This document shows, piece after piece, positions 1 through 9,297 of a stretch of DNA of 64,000 nt. A program made the translations under genes and the position numbers. The first letter of the stretch is position 1; each line of letters begins with the position of its first letter. The notes beneath the pieces are model-generated. The model saw nothing but the letters and a program-made list of their open reading frames with translations. It did no database searches and was not told the DNA's origin. This stretch comes from Lentisphaeria bacterium (GTDB taxonomy: Bacteria; Verrucomicrobiota; Lentisphaeria; Victivallales; Victivallaceae): assembly GCA_017450705.1 (NCBI GenBank), contig JAFSTC010000071.1, positions 1-64,000 on the forward strand, read 5' to 3'.

Positions 1-1884
1 AGGGACTGGGTGTACAAGACGAAAGTCTTTCAGGGCATCCCCCACGGCGGGGAAAATCCCTTTGCCGGGATCGACGCGGAGTGCCTCAAGGCCTTCTACC
101 GCCACATGGAGTTCAAGGCCAAACAGCGTGAGTACGGCTTCCTGAACTGGGGCGACTGGTTCGGCGAGCGGGGCCGCAACTGGGCCAACAACGAGTACGA
201 CCTCGCCCACGGCATGTTCATGCTCTATCTGCGCACGGGCAACCGGGACGTCTTCCGCTGGGCCATGACCGCCGCGCGGCATCAGGCCGACGTGGACATC
301 ATCCACGCCTATCCCGATCCCATGTACATCGGCGCGAACGCCCAGCACGCGGTGGGACACACGGGGCAGATGCACAAGGTCCCCTCCACATGGAGCAATC
401 CCTTCGACTACCACTATCTCGGCTCAGGCGGCCACACGTGGAGCGAAGGCATGACCGAGGCCTGGCTGCTGGGCGGCGACGAGATTTCCATGGAGTCCGC
501 ACTTCTTCTCGGCGAACACCTGGTCAAATTCATCGCGCCGACGCTGGTCGATCTCGGTCATCACGAGCGCTCCGCGGGGTGGAGCATCACCGCGCTTCTC
601 GGCCTCTACCGGGCCACGGGCGAAAAACGTTATCTCGACGCCGCCCGCCTGCTGGTCGATGTGGCGCTGGATGAACAGAATTTCGAAATGGGCGGCGCCT
701 GGCCCCATCAGCTGCCCAGGGACCATGCCAACGGTCACAGAGACGCCTTCGGCAATTGTCCGTATCTGGTCGGGATCCTTACCGCGGCGCTGCAGCGTTA
801 TTACCGCGAGGATCCCGATCCCGCGGTGAAGAAATCCCTCATCGCCGCGGCGGGCTGGCTCCACAGGTGTCTGGATGAAAAACGGATCGGCTGGTCCTAC
901 GGGACCGGCTGGGACGGCGAACTCTACTGGCCTCCGAATCAGAATTTGAATCTGCTCACCGTTCCCGGCATGATGGCCGGCGGTCAGTTGGCCGACAGCA
1001 AGGAAATTTACAACAGTTCCCGGCTGGTGCTGACCTGCGCCGCAATCACGGGCCTGAGCTCCGTGGGCAAGGAACTGTCTCTGCGTACCTGCGTCTTGCC
1101 GCTGCTTTACGAGGAGCTGAACACCTACCGCGCCCGGCATCCCGAAACGAGCCGGAAACTTGATTTTTCCGGCGGCCTCATGGACGACCTCAAGGCCGGT
1201 GTCAGCGACCGTTTCCGCATGCGTGGGCCCGACAACATGGCCTTCGAGGTCCTCGCCCGCCGTTCGGCGGAGATCACCATAACCCGCGACACGACGGGCG
1301 CGAACCCGAAGCCGAAACCGGAATTCAAGTTTGCCGTGACCGACAAGACCGGGAGAGTCCTTGCCGCGTTCACGGGCAAGATCCGGGCAAAGGGGCAGTG
1401 GAAGGTCAAACTCCCCAAAAGTGGACTGTACAAGGTGGAGATCGAAGACAGCTGCACCGGCGTGTGGGACGTCCTCTCCAAGGACTGCCGCATCCGGACG
1501 GAACTGCGGCCCGGCTACATGTTCGTCAACGGCGGCATCTCGCGGCAGTTCCTCGTGATCCCCGGCGGGACGAAAGAGTTCACGCTCAAGTTCTTCGGGA
1601 CCCATGAGGGCCGCTGCAGCGCCTTCCTCTTCGATCCCCGGGGCAGGGCGGTCGGGAGCGATGTCGTTGAAACCTCCGGCAAGCCCCGTCTGCCGTGGTT
1701 CGAAGGCGCCGAAACGCTCCCCGTCGGCCGGATCGAAGTCACGACGGAACCATTCCCGGGAGAAACGCGCTGGAAACTGGTCGTGTTCTGCGGCGGCAGC
1801 GTTCGCCTGGACCTTGTCGGCGCAAAAGGCTATGTCGGGCTTCAGGAGGGTCACCGGAACCGTTCTGTGCGTCACCCGGAATAA
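1..1884 (+). CDS. Six-hairpin glycan-active protein (YetA/PcRGLX-like), 5' partial
   Basis: The frame is open from the first base and lacks the N-terminus; 627 residues are visible and the stop is TAA at 1882. The central part has the repeated helical pattern of an (alpha/alpha)6 barrel: NNEYDLAHGMF near base 187, a His/Gly-rich stretch (GHTGQMHK) near base 357, HTWSEGMTEAW near 433, and W/G-rich turns to about base 1100. The last 200 or so residues are beta-rich (K-F-A-V-T-D-K-T-G repeats), suggesting one or two C-terminal beta-sandwich domains. The NNEYD...R-T-G-N pattern resembles the YetA/PcRGLX (exo-rhamnogalacturonan-lyase-like) family. That placement is from memory of the family pattern and the true substrate is unknown. 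No signal peptide can be judged because the start is missing. The next gene has its own promoter. Confidence 0.75.
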   Translation, partial: RDWVYKTKVFQGIPHGGENPFAGIDAECLKAFYRHMEFKAKQREYGFLNWGDWFGERGRNWANNEYDLAHGMFMLYLRTGNRDVFRWAMTAARHQADVDIIHAYPDPMYIGANAQHAVGHTGQMHKVPSTWSNPFDYHYLGSGGHTWSEGMTEAWLLGGDEISMESALLLGEHLVKFIAPTLVDLGHHERSAGWSITALLGLYRATGEKRYLDAARLLVDVALDEQNFEMGGAWPHQLPRDHANGHRDAFGNCPYLVGILTAALQRYYREDPDPAVKKSLIAAAGWLHRCLDEKRIGWSYGTGWDGELYWPPNQNLNLLTVPGMMAGGQLADSKEIYNSSRLVLTCAAITGLSSVGKELSLRTCVLPLLYEELNTYRARHPETSRKLDFSGGLMDDLKAGVSDRFRMRGPDNMAFEVLARRSAEITITRDTTGANPKPKPEFKFAVTDKTGRVLAAFTGKIRAKGQWKVKLPKSGLYKVEIEDSCTGVWDVLSKDCRIRTELRPGYMFVNGGISRQFLVIPGGTKEFTLKFFGTHEGRCSAFLFDPRGRAVGSDVVETSGKPRLPWFEGAETLPVGRIEVTTEPFPGETRWKLVVFCGGSVRLDLVGAKGYVGLQEGHRNRSVRHPE

Positions 1885-1900
1885 AAAAACGCATCGAGGC

Positions 1901-1929
1901 TTGAAGAAAATCTGTATCCGGGTTATATT
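1901..1929 (+). promoter_or_regulatory. Promoter of the alpha/beta hydrolase-aconitase unit
   Basis: TTGAAG at 1901-1906, 17-bp spacer, TATATT at 1924-1929, followed directly by ATCCGCC, a discriminator also seen after the promoter at 12888. The leader to the ATG at 2062 is about 125 nt. It contains an A/T-rich hairpin CCCTTT-gaaa-AAAGGG near 1998-2015 followed by CTTCTTTT, which could be a weak attenuator. Confidence 0.7.
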
Positions 1930-2061
1930 ATCCGCCGGTTCGAGGGCGCTTTTTTAGGGAAGAACGCGCTTGTCCTGTTTTCGGAAAACAAAAAGTACCC
2001 TTTGAAAAAAAGGGCTTCTTTTCCTAAAATTCAATGTCCGCAACGGACGGGGAGTTGGATC

Positions 2062-3921
2062 ATGGCTGTGTTCGGCGATGTCGTTCAGGAGTACTACGTC
2101 AACAAATTCCGCAAAAATGCGGCGGTCCGCCAGAGGCGGCTGCGGTCTCTCGACTGCAAGGCGGCGGCGGAGCAGTATGTGGAGGAAGTGAAAACCCGCG
2201 TCCGCCGCGCCTACGACTTCCCCCGGGAAAAGTGCCCGCTGGATGCGAAGATCGCGGGGACCGTGGTCTGTCCCGGCTTCCGGATCGAGAAGATCATCTA
2301 CTTCAGCCGTCCCGGATTTCCCGTCACCGGGAATCTGTATATCCCCGACGGTCTGACCGCGCCGGCGCCGGCCGTTCTGTTCGTCTGCGGCCACTCCCTT
2401 GACGGCAAGGCCGCCGACGCCTACCAGCGTGCCATGCAGAGCTTTGCGCTTCAGGGCTACGTGGTCTTCGGCATCGAACCCTTCGGGCAGGGCGAGCGTC
2501 TGCAGTACGGCAAGGAGTCCGGCGTCATGGTCTGCTCCGAGCACAACATCGTCAGCCGCCGTCTGCTTCCCCTGGGGGAAACGACGGGCACATGGCGCAT
2601 TTGGGATGCGATCCGCGGTATCGATTACATGCTCACCCGCAAAGAGATCGACGGCAAGCGCATCGCCGTCAACGGCAACTCCGGCGGCGGCACCATGACG
2701 AGCTTGATCTTCGCCGTCGAGGACCGGGTCTGCATGGCCAGTCCCAACTGCTACATCACCAGTTGGCTGCGCAACGTCGAGAACGAGCTGCCCGTGGATG
2801 CCGAGCAGATCCCCGCGGGATGCGCCGTCGACGGCGGCGAAATGGCCGATCTGCTGATTGCCGGCGCGCCGCGCCCTGTGCTGATCCAGGGGCAGAAAAA
2901 CGATTTCTTCGATCTGCGCGGGACCCGCGAGGCCTATCTGCAGGTCAAAAAAGTCTATGAACTGCTCGGGTACGGCGACCGTGTCGGCTATTTCAACGGA
3001 CCGCAGGGGCACGGATACTCCATCCATCTGCGGGAAAACTGTTACAGGTTCTTCAACAAATTCATGGGCATTTCGGGGACCGACGGGGAGCCCGCGGCGG
3101 TTTCCCCGCTGCCGGAGAAGGAATTGTACTGTACTGCGGAGGGCAGCGTTTTGACCATGCCCGGCAACCGGACGGTCCACGAGATCATCGCCGAAAAAGT
3201 CGCCGAAACGGTCCGTTCCCGCAAAGCCCTGCCGCCTGAGGAACTGCGGGAAAAACTCGCGTGCTTGCTTGGCATTCCCGCGGCTTTGCCTCTTCCTCCC
3301 TACTACCGTCAGCTGCGCATCAAGGATATGGGCGGCGTCTTCATGTCCCGGTATCTTCTGGAGACGGAGCCGGATATGCGCGTCCCCATGTTTCTGCGGG
3401 ACGAGAAAGACGGGTTCTATCACATCCCCGAACTGGACGAAGTGGAACTCTACGTGCCGCATCAGGATGCGAAATCCGAAATGAAGTCTTTGACCCCTGC
3501 ACCCGGGAAACGGCTCTTCGGGATCGATTACCGCGGCGTGGGCGAGACCTGTCCCGACGGCTGCGATCAGCACAGCCGGGAGTTTTTCGCGCCCTACCTT
3601 TACGACTATCATTATGCCTCGCTGGGGCTCCTGCTGGGCGAGCCTTACATCGGCGGGAGAGTGCTGGATATCCTGAGTGCGATCTCCCTTCTGAAACAGC
3701 ACGGGGCGAAAAAAATCGTTCTGCGCTGCTCCGGCATCGGGCGCGTCCCGGCGCTGTTCGCGGCGTTCATCGCGGGCGCCGGATACGCGCCGGATCGGCC
3801 GCTTGAGAACTGCGCGGCGGCCAGCCTCGACAAAATGGGCCCGCTCCCGCAGTCGATGCTGCCGGCGGGCTTCCTCAAACTGACTGATTTCGATGAACTT
3901 GCGAAACTGGTCGCGGACTGA
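2062..3921 (+). CDS. Alpha/beta hydrolase with duplicated, degenerate second domain (acetylxylan-esterase-like)
   Basis: A 619-residue protein starting at ATG 2062, eight bases after a GGGGAG ribosome site; an in-frame TTG at 2002 has no such site. The first half is an alpha/beta hydrolase: strand and oxyanion region around VLFVCGHS, nucleophile elbow GNSGGG with Ser207, an acid in NDFFD (Asp281) and the histidine in GPQGHGYS (His317). The second half (about 400-619) keeps the fold pattern (GEPYIGGRVLDILSAI, then VLRCSGIGR) but has no G-x-S-x-G-G elbow, so it looks like an inactive second lobe. Such proteins usually deacetylate plant polysaccharides, which fits the window, but the substrate is not visible. 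There is no obvious signal peptide. It lies 25 nt before the aconitase gene and probably shares its mRNA. Confidence 0.8.
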   Translation: MAVFGDVVQEYYVNKFRKNAAVRQRRLRSLDCKAAAEQYVEEVKTRVRRAYDFPREKCPLDAKIAGTVVCPGFRIEKIIYFSRPGFPVTGNLYIPDGLTAPAPAVLFVCGHSLDGKAADAYQRAMQSFALQGYVVFGIEPFGQGERLQYGKESGVMVCSEHNIVSRRLLPLGETTGTWRIWDAIRGIDYMLTRKEIDGKRIAVNGNSGGGTMTSLIFAVEDRVCMASPNCYITSWLRNVENELPVDAEQIPAGCAVDGGEMADLLIAGAPRPVLIQGQKNDFFDLRGTREAYLQVKKVYELLGYGDRVGYFNGPQGHGYSIHLRENCYRFFNKFMGISGTDGEPAAVSPLPEKELYCTAEGSVLTMPGNRTVHEIIAEKVAETVRSRKALPPEELREKLACLLGIPAALPLPPYYRQLRIKDMGGVFMSRYLLETEPDMRVPMFLRDEKDGFYHIPELDEVELYVPHQDAKSEMKSLTPAPGKRLFGIDYRGVGETCPDGCDQHSREFFAPYLYDYHYASLGLLLGEPYIGGRVLDILSAISLLKQHGAKKIVLRCSGIGRVPALFAAFIAGAGYAPDRPLENCAAASLDKMGPLPQSMLPAGFLKLTDFDELAKLVAD

Positions 3922-3946
3922 CGCTTCTTAGGAGAATATTTGAAAA

Positions 3947-5887
3947 ATGGCAAAAGGAACTGTCGTTCAGAAGATCATCGACGCGCATTACGTCTCCGGT
4001 TCCCGCACGCCCGGCGAGCCGGTGGCGATCAAAATCGATCAGACGCTGACCCAGGACGCCACGGGGACCATGGCGTATCTGGAACTCGAGGCGATGAAGA
4101 CGCCCAAGGTCGACACGGAGCTCTCCGTCTCCTACGTGGACCACAACATGGCCCAGAACGGTCCGGAGAACCGCAACGACCACCTGTATCTGCGCACGGT
4201 GGCGGCGAACAAGGGCGTGCTGTTTTCCCCGCCGGGGAACGGCATCTGCCACCAGCTGCACCTGGAGCGCTTCGGCGCGCCGGGCAAAACGCTGATCGGT
4301 TCCGACTCCCACACGCCCACCGGCGGCGGCATCGGCATGATGGCCATCGGGGCAGGGGGGCTGGACGTGGCTCTGGCCATGGCGGGAAAGGCCTTTCACA
4401 TCCCCTATCCCAAAGTCATCGGCGTGAAACTTACGGGGAGCCTCTCCCCCTGGTGCGCGGCCAAGGATGTGATATTGAAACTCCTCTCCATCCTGACCAC
4501 CAAGGGCAATGTGGGATCCGTCGTCGAATATTTCGGGCCCGGCGTCGCGACGCTGAGCGTGCCCCAGCGCGCCACCATCACCAACATGGGGGCGGAGCTG
4601 GGGGTGACGACGAGCCTCTTCCCCTCCGATGAAATGACCCGCGCATGGCTCCGCCGCCAGAACCGGGAAAATGTTTTTGTGCCGCTGGAAGCGGATGCCG
4701 ATGCGGAATACGACCGGATCATCGAGATCGATCTCGCCGGGATCGTTCCGCTGGCGGCCTGTCCCTCCAGTCCCGATCAGGTGAAAGCCGTTTCCGAACT
4801 GGCGGGGATCGAGGTCGATCAGGTGCTCATCGGCAGCTGTACCAACGGCGGGTACCGCGATCTGGCCATGGCGGCCATGGCCCTGCGGGGCCGCAGGATC
4901 GCCCCCGGCGTGACGCTGGGCATCTCTCCCGGAAGCCGTCCCGTGCTGGAGATGCTGGCCCGCAACGGACTTCTGGCCGATCTGGTCGCCGCGGGCGCCC
5001 GGATCCTCGAAGTGGGCTGCGGCCCCTGCATCGGGCAGGGACAGAGTCCCGCCAACGGCACGGTCAGCGTGAGGACCTTCAACCGCAACTTCGCCGGACG
5101 CACGGGGACCAAGGGCGATCAGGCCTATCTGGTCAGCCCGGAAACGGCCGTGGCCGTGGCGCTCACCGGCCGGTTCACGGATCCCCGTACGCTGGGCTTC
5201 GACTGCCCCCGCGTGGAGGAGCCCGAGAAGTTCTGGAGCGACGACGCGCTGTTCCAGAAACCCGCCGCCGGCACGGAGATCATCCGCAAGCCCACCATCG
5301 GCGAACCGCCTCTCAATACGCCTCTGCCGGATGAACTTGCGGGGGAGATCGTGATCAAGGTCGGCGACAAGATCACCACCGATCACATCATGCCCGCCGG
5401 AGTCCATCTGAAACTGCGCAGCAATATCCCGGCCTATTCCAGGGTCGTTTTCGAGTGTTTCACGGAACCGGGCAAGCCTTCCTTCGCCGAACGGGCCGCC
5501 GCCGTGCGCGATGCCGGAAAAGCCGGCGTCATCATCGGGCGCGACAGCTACGGGCAGGGGTCCAGCCGGGAACACGCGGCGATCTGCCCCATGTATCTCG
5601 GCGTCAAGGTCGTCGCCGCGCTGGCCATCGAGCGCATCCACCGGGCCAATCTGATCAACTTCGGCATCCTGCCGCTTCTTTTCGCCGATCCGGCCGATTA
5701 CGACGCCATGGAGCAGGGCGACGCGCTGCTTTTCCACGGCTTGCGGCATCAGCTGGCCGTCGGGAAGCCCGTGACGGGCGAGCTGGTCAAGGCCGACGGG
5801 AAGAAAAAGACCATCCTTTTCAATCACCCGCTTTCGGGGGAGGACATCGTGATGGTCCTCGCCGGAGGAAGGCTCAACTGTCCGTAA
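3947..5887 (+). CDS. Aconitate hydratase, Aquifex-type
   Basis: A 646-residue protein of the aconitase superfamily, converting citrate and isocitrate through cis-aconitate. The [4Fe-4S] ligands are visible as SCTNGG (Cys298) and CGPCIGQG (Cys358 and Cys361). Upstream is the substrate loop SDSHTPTGGGIG; the C-terminal swivelling domain carries the active-site stretch GRDSYGQGSSREHA. The length of about 640 residues matches the short 'putative, Aquifex type' aconitases and not the 850-900-residue AcnA/AcnB enzymes. A related hydro-lyase substrate such as homoaconitate or isopropylmalate is less likely because both halves are fused in one chain. The start ATG follows TAGGAGA by 12 nt. A strong terminator follows the stop codon. 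Confidence 0.92.
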   Translation: MAKGTVVQKIIDAHYVSGSRTPGEPVAIKIDQTLTQDATGTMAYLELEAMKTPKVDTELSVSYVDHNMAQNGPENRNDHLYLRTVAANKGVLFSPPGNGICHQLHLERFGAPGKTLIGSDSHTPTGGGIGMMAIGAGGLDVALAMAGKAFHIPYPKVIGVKLTGSLSPWCAAKDVILKLLSILTTKGNVGSVVEYFGPGVATLSVPQRATITNMGAELGVTTSLFPSDEMTRAWLRRQNRENVFVPLEADADAEYDRIIEIDLAGIVPLAACPSSPDQVKAVSELAGIEVDQVLIGSCTNGGYRDLAMAAMALRGRRIAPGVTLGISPGSRPVLEMLARNGLLADLVAAGARILEVGCGPCIGQGQSPANGTVSVRTFNRNFAGRTGTKGDQAYLVSPETAVAVALTGRFTDPRTLGFDCPRVEEPEKFWSDDALFQKPAAGTEIIRKPTIGEPPLNTPLPDELAGEIVIKVGDKITTDHIMPAGVHLKLRSNIPAYSRVVFECFTEPGKPSFAERAAAVRDAGKAGVIIGRDSYGQGSSREHAAICPMYLGVKVVAALAIERIHRANLINFGILPLLFADPADYDAMEQGDALLFHGLRHQLAVGKPVTGELVKADGKKKTILFNHPLSGEDIVMVLAGGRLNCP

Positions 5888-5895
5888 TTTCCTCG

Positions 5896-5930
5896 CGGCC
5901 GGTCTCTTCCGAGGCCGGCCGTGTTCTTTT
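5896..5930 (+). terminator. Rho-independent terminator after aconitase
   Basis: An 11-bp GC-rich stem: left arm 5896-5906 (CGGCCGG-T-CTC), loop TTCC, right arm 5911-5921 (GAG-G-CCGGCCG), with one U-G pair, followed by TGTTCTTTT. It separates the aconitase unit from the transporter gene 15 nt further on. Confidence 0.85.
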
Positions 5931-5944
5931 GTCAGGAAGTCGAT

Positions 5945-6847
5945 ATGAATTTTACGGCATTCTTCTTCATCGTGGTCTCGGCGGTGCTTCACGCCTCGTG
6001 GAATCTGCTGGCCAAGAGATCCCGCATGTCGGTGGCGTTCTACACGGTGATCTGTTCGACGGCGGCGCTGGTCTGGCTGCACACGCAGTTTTGGACTCCC
6101 GTGCCGCTTCTTTCGATGCCGGGCAAGGTCCTGCTTCTCATGGCAGGATCGGTGGTCAGCGACGTCGTCTACTGTCTCGGACTGGTCCATGCCTACCGAA
6201 AACTTGAGATGTCCACGGCGTATCCCATGATGCGCTCTCTGCCGCTGATCTTCACGGCGCTCATCACCTCTTCCGCCGGACTGGGAAAGCCGCTGACTGC
6301 GGCCGCCCTTGCGGGGATGTTTGTCGTGTTCTGCGGCTGTCTGCTCATGCCCATGGCGAAAATTTCGGATTTCCGGCTCTCCAACTACTTCAACAGGAAC
6401 ATCCTGTTTCTCGTCGTCGTGGCGGTGGGGACGACGGGATACACCATTTTCGACAGTCAGGCGCAGCGGGCCCTGATGCAGACCTTCACGGATCTTGCGA
6501 AGCCGATGATCTCCATCAGCTACTACTCCTCGCGGGGCATCATGCTTTCGACGACGCTGTGGATCTGCACGCTGGGGACGGCCGAGGGCCGCAGCTGTGT
6601 GCGGCAGTTTGTCCGGGAACGGAATTTTGCGCCGGTCTATGCGGGGCTTTTCGCCTCCATGGCCTATGTGCTCGTGCTGCTGGCCATGAATTACGTGACT
6701 AACGTCTCGTTCGTCCAGGCTTTCCGGCAGATGGGACTGGTCTTTGCCATGATCGCCGGGATCGTGATCCTGAAGGAACGCTGTACGCTGCCCAAGATCC
6801 TCGGGTGTCTCCTGATCGTCTCGGGGCTGATCCTGTCGGTGTGCTGA
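5945..6847 (+). CDS. EamA/DMT-superfamily transporter-like membrane protein
   Basis: A 300-residue protein from ATG 5945, behind an AGGAAG site; an in-frame GTG at 5921 lies in the terminator tail and is rejected. It consists almost entirely of hydrophobic helices, about ten, with the DMT-type opening (F-F-I-V-V-S-A-V-L-H-A-S-W-N-L-L-A-K) and the mid-protein duplication typical of EamA transporters. The second repeat ends with IVILKERCTLPKILGCLLI, which matches the family's ERxxxxxxxGxxLI signature. These proteins export or import small metabolites; the substrate cannot be inferred. It is followed 27 nt later by an ArnT/PMT-like protein, so the two may be co-transcribed. Confidence 0.85.
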   Translation: MNFTAFFFIVVSAVLHASWNLLAKRSRMSVAFYTVICSTAALVWLHTQFWTPVPLLSMPGKVLLLMAGSVVSDVVYCLGLVHAYRKLEMSTAYPMMRSLPLIFTALITSSAGLGKPLTAAALAGMFVVFCGCLLMPMAKISDFRLSNYFNRNILFLVVVAVGTTGYTIFDSQAQRALMQTFTDLAKPMISISYYSSRGIMLSTTLWICTLGTAEGRSCVRQFVRERNFAPVYAGLFASMAYVLVLLAMNYVTNVSFVQAFRQMGLVFAMIAGIVILKERCTLPKILGCLLIVSGLILSVC

Positions 6848-6874
6848 AACCGCCTTTTGCGGGGGAGGGGGAAT

Positions 6875-8539
6875 ATGGAGTCTTTTCTGTACGCGTTTTT
6901 CGCCTGCTTCGCCGCCGTGTCCGCGGCGCTGGTCTCCGCGGCGCTTCACAAAGGAAAAAACGGGGATTTCCTGCTTCTTTTCCGGAAAAGGTTCCTCGTC
7001 TGCGCCGGCATCGTCGTACTGGCCGCCGCGGCGGGCCGTCTGCTGGGGGGGATCCGCAGCGGCATCGTCATATCGGTCACGCCGGATGCCGTGGAATACT
7101 ACTGGGGCGCTCTGCGGCTCTCGTGCGGAGAGCGTTTCGGCATCACATTGAACGGCGTCTGGTATCCCTCGCGCTACACGCCGTATTTTTCTCTTCTCCT
7201 GACGCCGTTCGTCCGTCTCGCGGGGGGCGAGGTCTGGGGCGCGGGCGTATGTTCCGCGCTCGCCACCCTGACCGTGCTCGGACTCCTCATGTTCGTTTTG
7301 TACAAGGCGCAGGACCTGTCCGCAGGCGTGCTCGCGGCGGGAATGATTTTGCTCTACCCGGGCGTGATACACTGCGGGAACATGGCCCGGCAGGAACCGG
7401 CCTACACGGCTCTGCTGGCCGGGATGTTCTGTCTCTATCTTCATGCGGTCCGCCGCGGATCGCTCTCCCGGCCGGTATGCCTTTCCTACGCCCTGCTCGC
7501 AGCGGTGTGCGGCGCTCTGCGCTGTACCGGATACGGCATGCTTCTGCCCTTTCTGCTGCTGATCTTGCGTGACGGATCGTTGAAGCGCCCGCAGAAGATC
7601 GCCGCACTGGCAGCGGTGATCCTGCCTTCGCTCTGCGCCGTTTGCGCCACGGCGGTCTTCAACGGATGCGTTTTCGGTTCCCCCCTGCGCAGCGGCTATC
7701 ATTTTCACTGTCCGCTCCCGTATGAATTTCCGGAGCTCCTGTTTTCGCCCGGCTACATCATCGACAATCTCCGCCATATCGTGCGGTTCGAGGCGAGGGC
7801 GGGGGTGATGCTGCCGGCCGCTTTTGCCGTGACGTCGGTCTGCGCGCTCAGGATCCTGGCGTCCGGGCGGAAGTCCAAGGAAACGCGTCTGTTTCTGTCG
7901 GCCTGGCTGTGGTGCAGTCTGCACTTGCTGTACTGCGTTGTGCTGTACCTGCCGCACTTTTATTTTGCCATGCGCTTCTTTCTGCCGTCCGGTGTTTTTT
8001 TTATGTTCCTCCTGGGATGGAGCTGCCGTCTGCTGCTGGAAGAGACCCGGGCGGACCGGGACTGCGCGGCGTTCGGGGCCGCGGCCGCCGGGATCCTTTT
8101 TGCCGCGGCGGGCGCCCTGGACATCCCCGTCGATTATGCGGGACGCGAGATCGCCGCACTGCGGCATTGCGCGAAGGCGCTTCCCCGTGATGCGGTCCTC
8201 ATCCACGATTGCGACACGGGAAGGGCGGAGATATTTTTCTGCCGGGGAACGGCACGGCGTCAGATCCCTTCCGACAGAAGTCTGGGGTATGCCGGGCTGG
8301 TGGGGCTTTCGGAAAAACTGAAAGTCAAGCCGCGTTTCCCCTTGAGTCTCGATTCTCAGGAACTGAGCGATTTTCTGAAGAAAGCGCCGGGGAGCGTCAT
8401 CTTTTTTCCGATGGTCTGGGAGAACGACGCGGAGGAGATCCTGCGGCGGTATGTCGACGCCCCCGGCGGACTTTTCATCATGCCCGGAGCGTTTTCCAAA
8501 CTTTCTCCCGAACGGAGAAACCGTCTGAAGAAATCATAG
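6875..8539 (+). CDS. Polytopic membrane protein, ArnT/PMT glycosyltransferase-like
   Basis: A 554-residue protein from ATG 6875 after a GGGGGAGGGGGA site. It has an N-terminal helix and about ten further hydrophobic segments to residue 430, then a soluble C-terminal part of about 120 residues. The order of features resembles GT39/GT83 (PMT/ArnT) lipid-linked sugar transferases: an acidic first loop (TPDAVEYYWGAL), then PSRYTPYFSLLL, then HCGNMARQEPAY. These enzymes move sugars from polyprenyl carriers onto lipid or protein at the outer face of the membrane. Similarity is by layout only and the substrate is unknown. A second protein of this type is encoded at 47229-48863. Confidence 0.65.
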   Translation: MESFLYAFFACFAAVSAALVSAALHKGKNGDFLLLFRKRFLVCAGIVVLAAAAGRLLGGIRSGIVISVTPDAVEYYWGALRLSCGERFGITLNGVWYPSRYTPYFSLLLTPFVRLAGGEVWGAGVCSALATLTVLGLLMFVLYKAQDLSAGVLAAGMILLYPGVIHCGNMARQEPAYTALLAGMFCLYLHAVRRGSLSRPVCLSYALLAAVCGALRCTGYGMLLPFLLLILRDGSLKRPQKIAALAAVILPSLCAVCATAVFNGCVFGSPLRSGYHFHCPLPYEFPELLFSPGYIIDNLRHIVRFEARAGVMLPAAFAVTSVCALRILASGRKSKETRLFLSAWLWCSLHLLYCVVLYLPHFYFAMRFFLPSGVFFMFLLGWSCRLLLEETRADRDCAAFGAAAAGILFAAAGALDIPVDYAGREIAALRHCAKALPRDAVLIHDCDTGRAEIFFCRGTARRQIPSDRSLGYAGLVGLSEKLKVKPRFPLSLDSQELSDFLKKAPGSVIFFPMVWENDAEEILRRYVDAPGGLFIMPGAFSKLSPERRNRLKKS

Positions 8540-8609
8540 TCATGGACGTATGCCGGCAGCGCTCCGCAGGGAGACGGCGTGCTGGCCCTCAAAAGGAAGA
8601 ATGCGGGCA

Positions 8610-9290
8610 ATGGACGCTGTGCCGAGTGAATTTCAGGTCTGGCCGACCATGCGGGCGCGGGAGTTCCGGCATGACGGGCAGTTCGTGACCGTTCCTGCTG
8701 ACTGGGTCTTCGTCCCCTCCGGAGATCCTGGGCTGACCCGCCGGCTCAAGGCTGCGGGAGAGTGCTGGATCGTCGTCCGCCGCCGGAAGAACCGCATCGA
8801 ATCCACAGGGCTGTGGACCCTTGCGGAAAACGTTGGACGCATCCGGGAGGAGCTGGAAAAAGAGCGCACAAGTCCCGAGTATCTCAAAAAACTGGAGGCC
8901 GCGCGCCGGGCGCGGATCGCCCGGCAGGACGCCTACGTGGTCGAGTTCCGACAGGCCGTGGTGGATTTTCTCGCTTTTGCGCCCCGTTATGAGGAGATGG
9001 CATGGGACATCGCCGACGCCGTCACCGATCAGGCCGTTCCCGTCGGCAGCGGCACGGTGGCCCGGACGCAGCGGATCCCGCTGGAAAAGCGGGCCGAGGC
9101 GGCGGTGATCGCCTGGATGCGCCATCAGACGACAGATTACGACCACCGCGTCATCGCCCGGATCCGCGGCGAACGGAGAAATGTCCGCCGCGAGCTGGCG
9201 GGAGAGTCCCGGAAACTGCTGGGAAAATATCGGCAGGGCGCTGACGTCGATCCGGAAACATGCCCTCTCGCACGGGCCCTGAAATCGTAA
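8610..9290 (+). CDS. DUF2293 domain protein
   Basis: A 226-residue protein. ATG 8610 stands about ten bases after AGGAAG; ATG 8601 is in frame but too close to that site. The C-terminal half contains the DUF2293 hallmark: VGSGTVARTQRIPLEKRAE followed by AAVIAWMRHQTTDYD. A Lys/Arg-rich helix occupies roughly residues 80-125. It is probably cytosolic; no biochemical role is established for the family. It ends 7 bp before the convergent propeller gene, with no room for a terminator between them. Confidence 0.8.
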   Translation: MDAVPSEFQVWPTMRAREFRHDGQFVTVPADWVFVPSGDPGLTRRLKAAGECWIVVRRRKNRIESTGLWTLAENVGRIREELEKERTSPEYLKKLEAARRARIARQDAYVVEFRQAVVDFLAFAPRYEEMAWDIADAVTDQAVPVGSGTVARTQRIPLEKRAEAAVIAWMRHQTTDYDHRVIARIRGERRNVRRELAGESRKLLGKYRQGADVDPETCPLARALKS

Positions 9291-9297
9291 AATCGCC

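Noticed and set aside
3875-8206. Very long open frame on the minus strand opposite aconitase, the transporter and the PMT-like gene
   Set aside because: It runs antisense to three clearly conserved genes, has Arg/Gly/His-rich low-complexity translation and no recognisable domain; it results from high GC at third positions.
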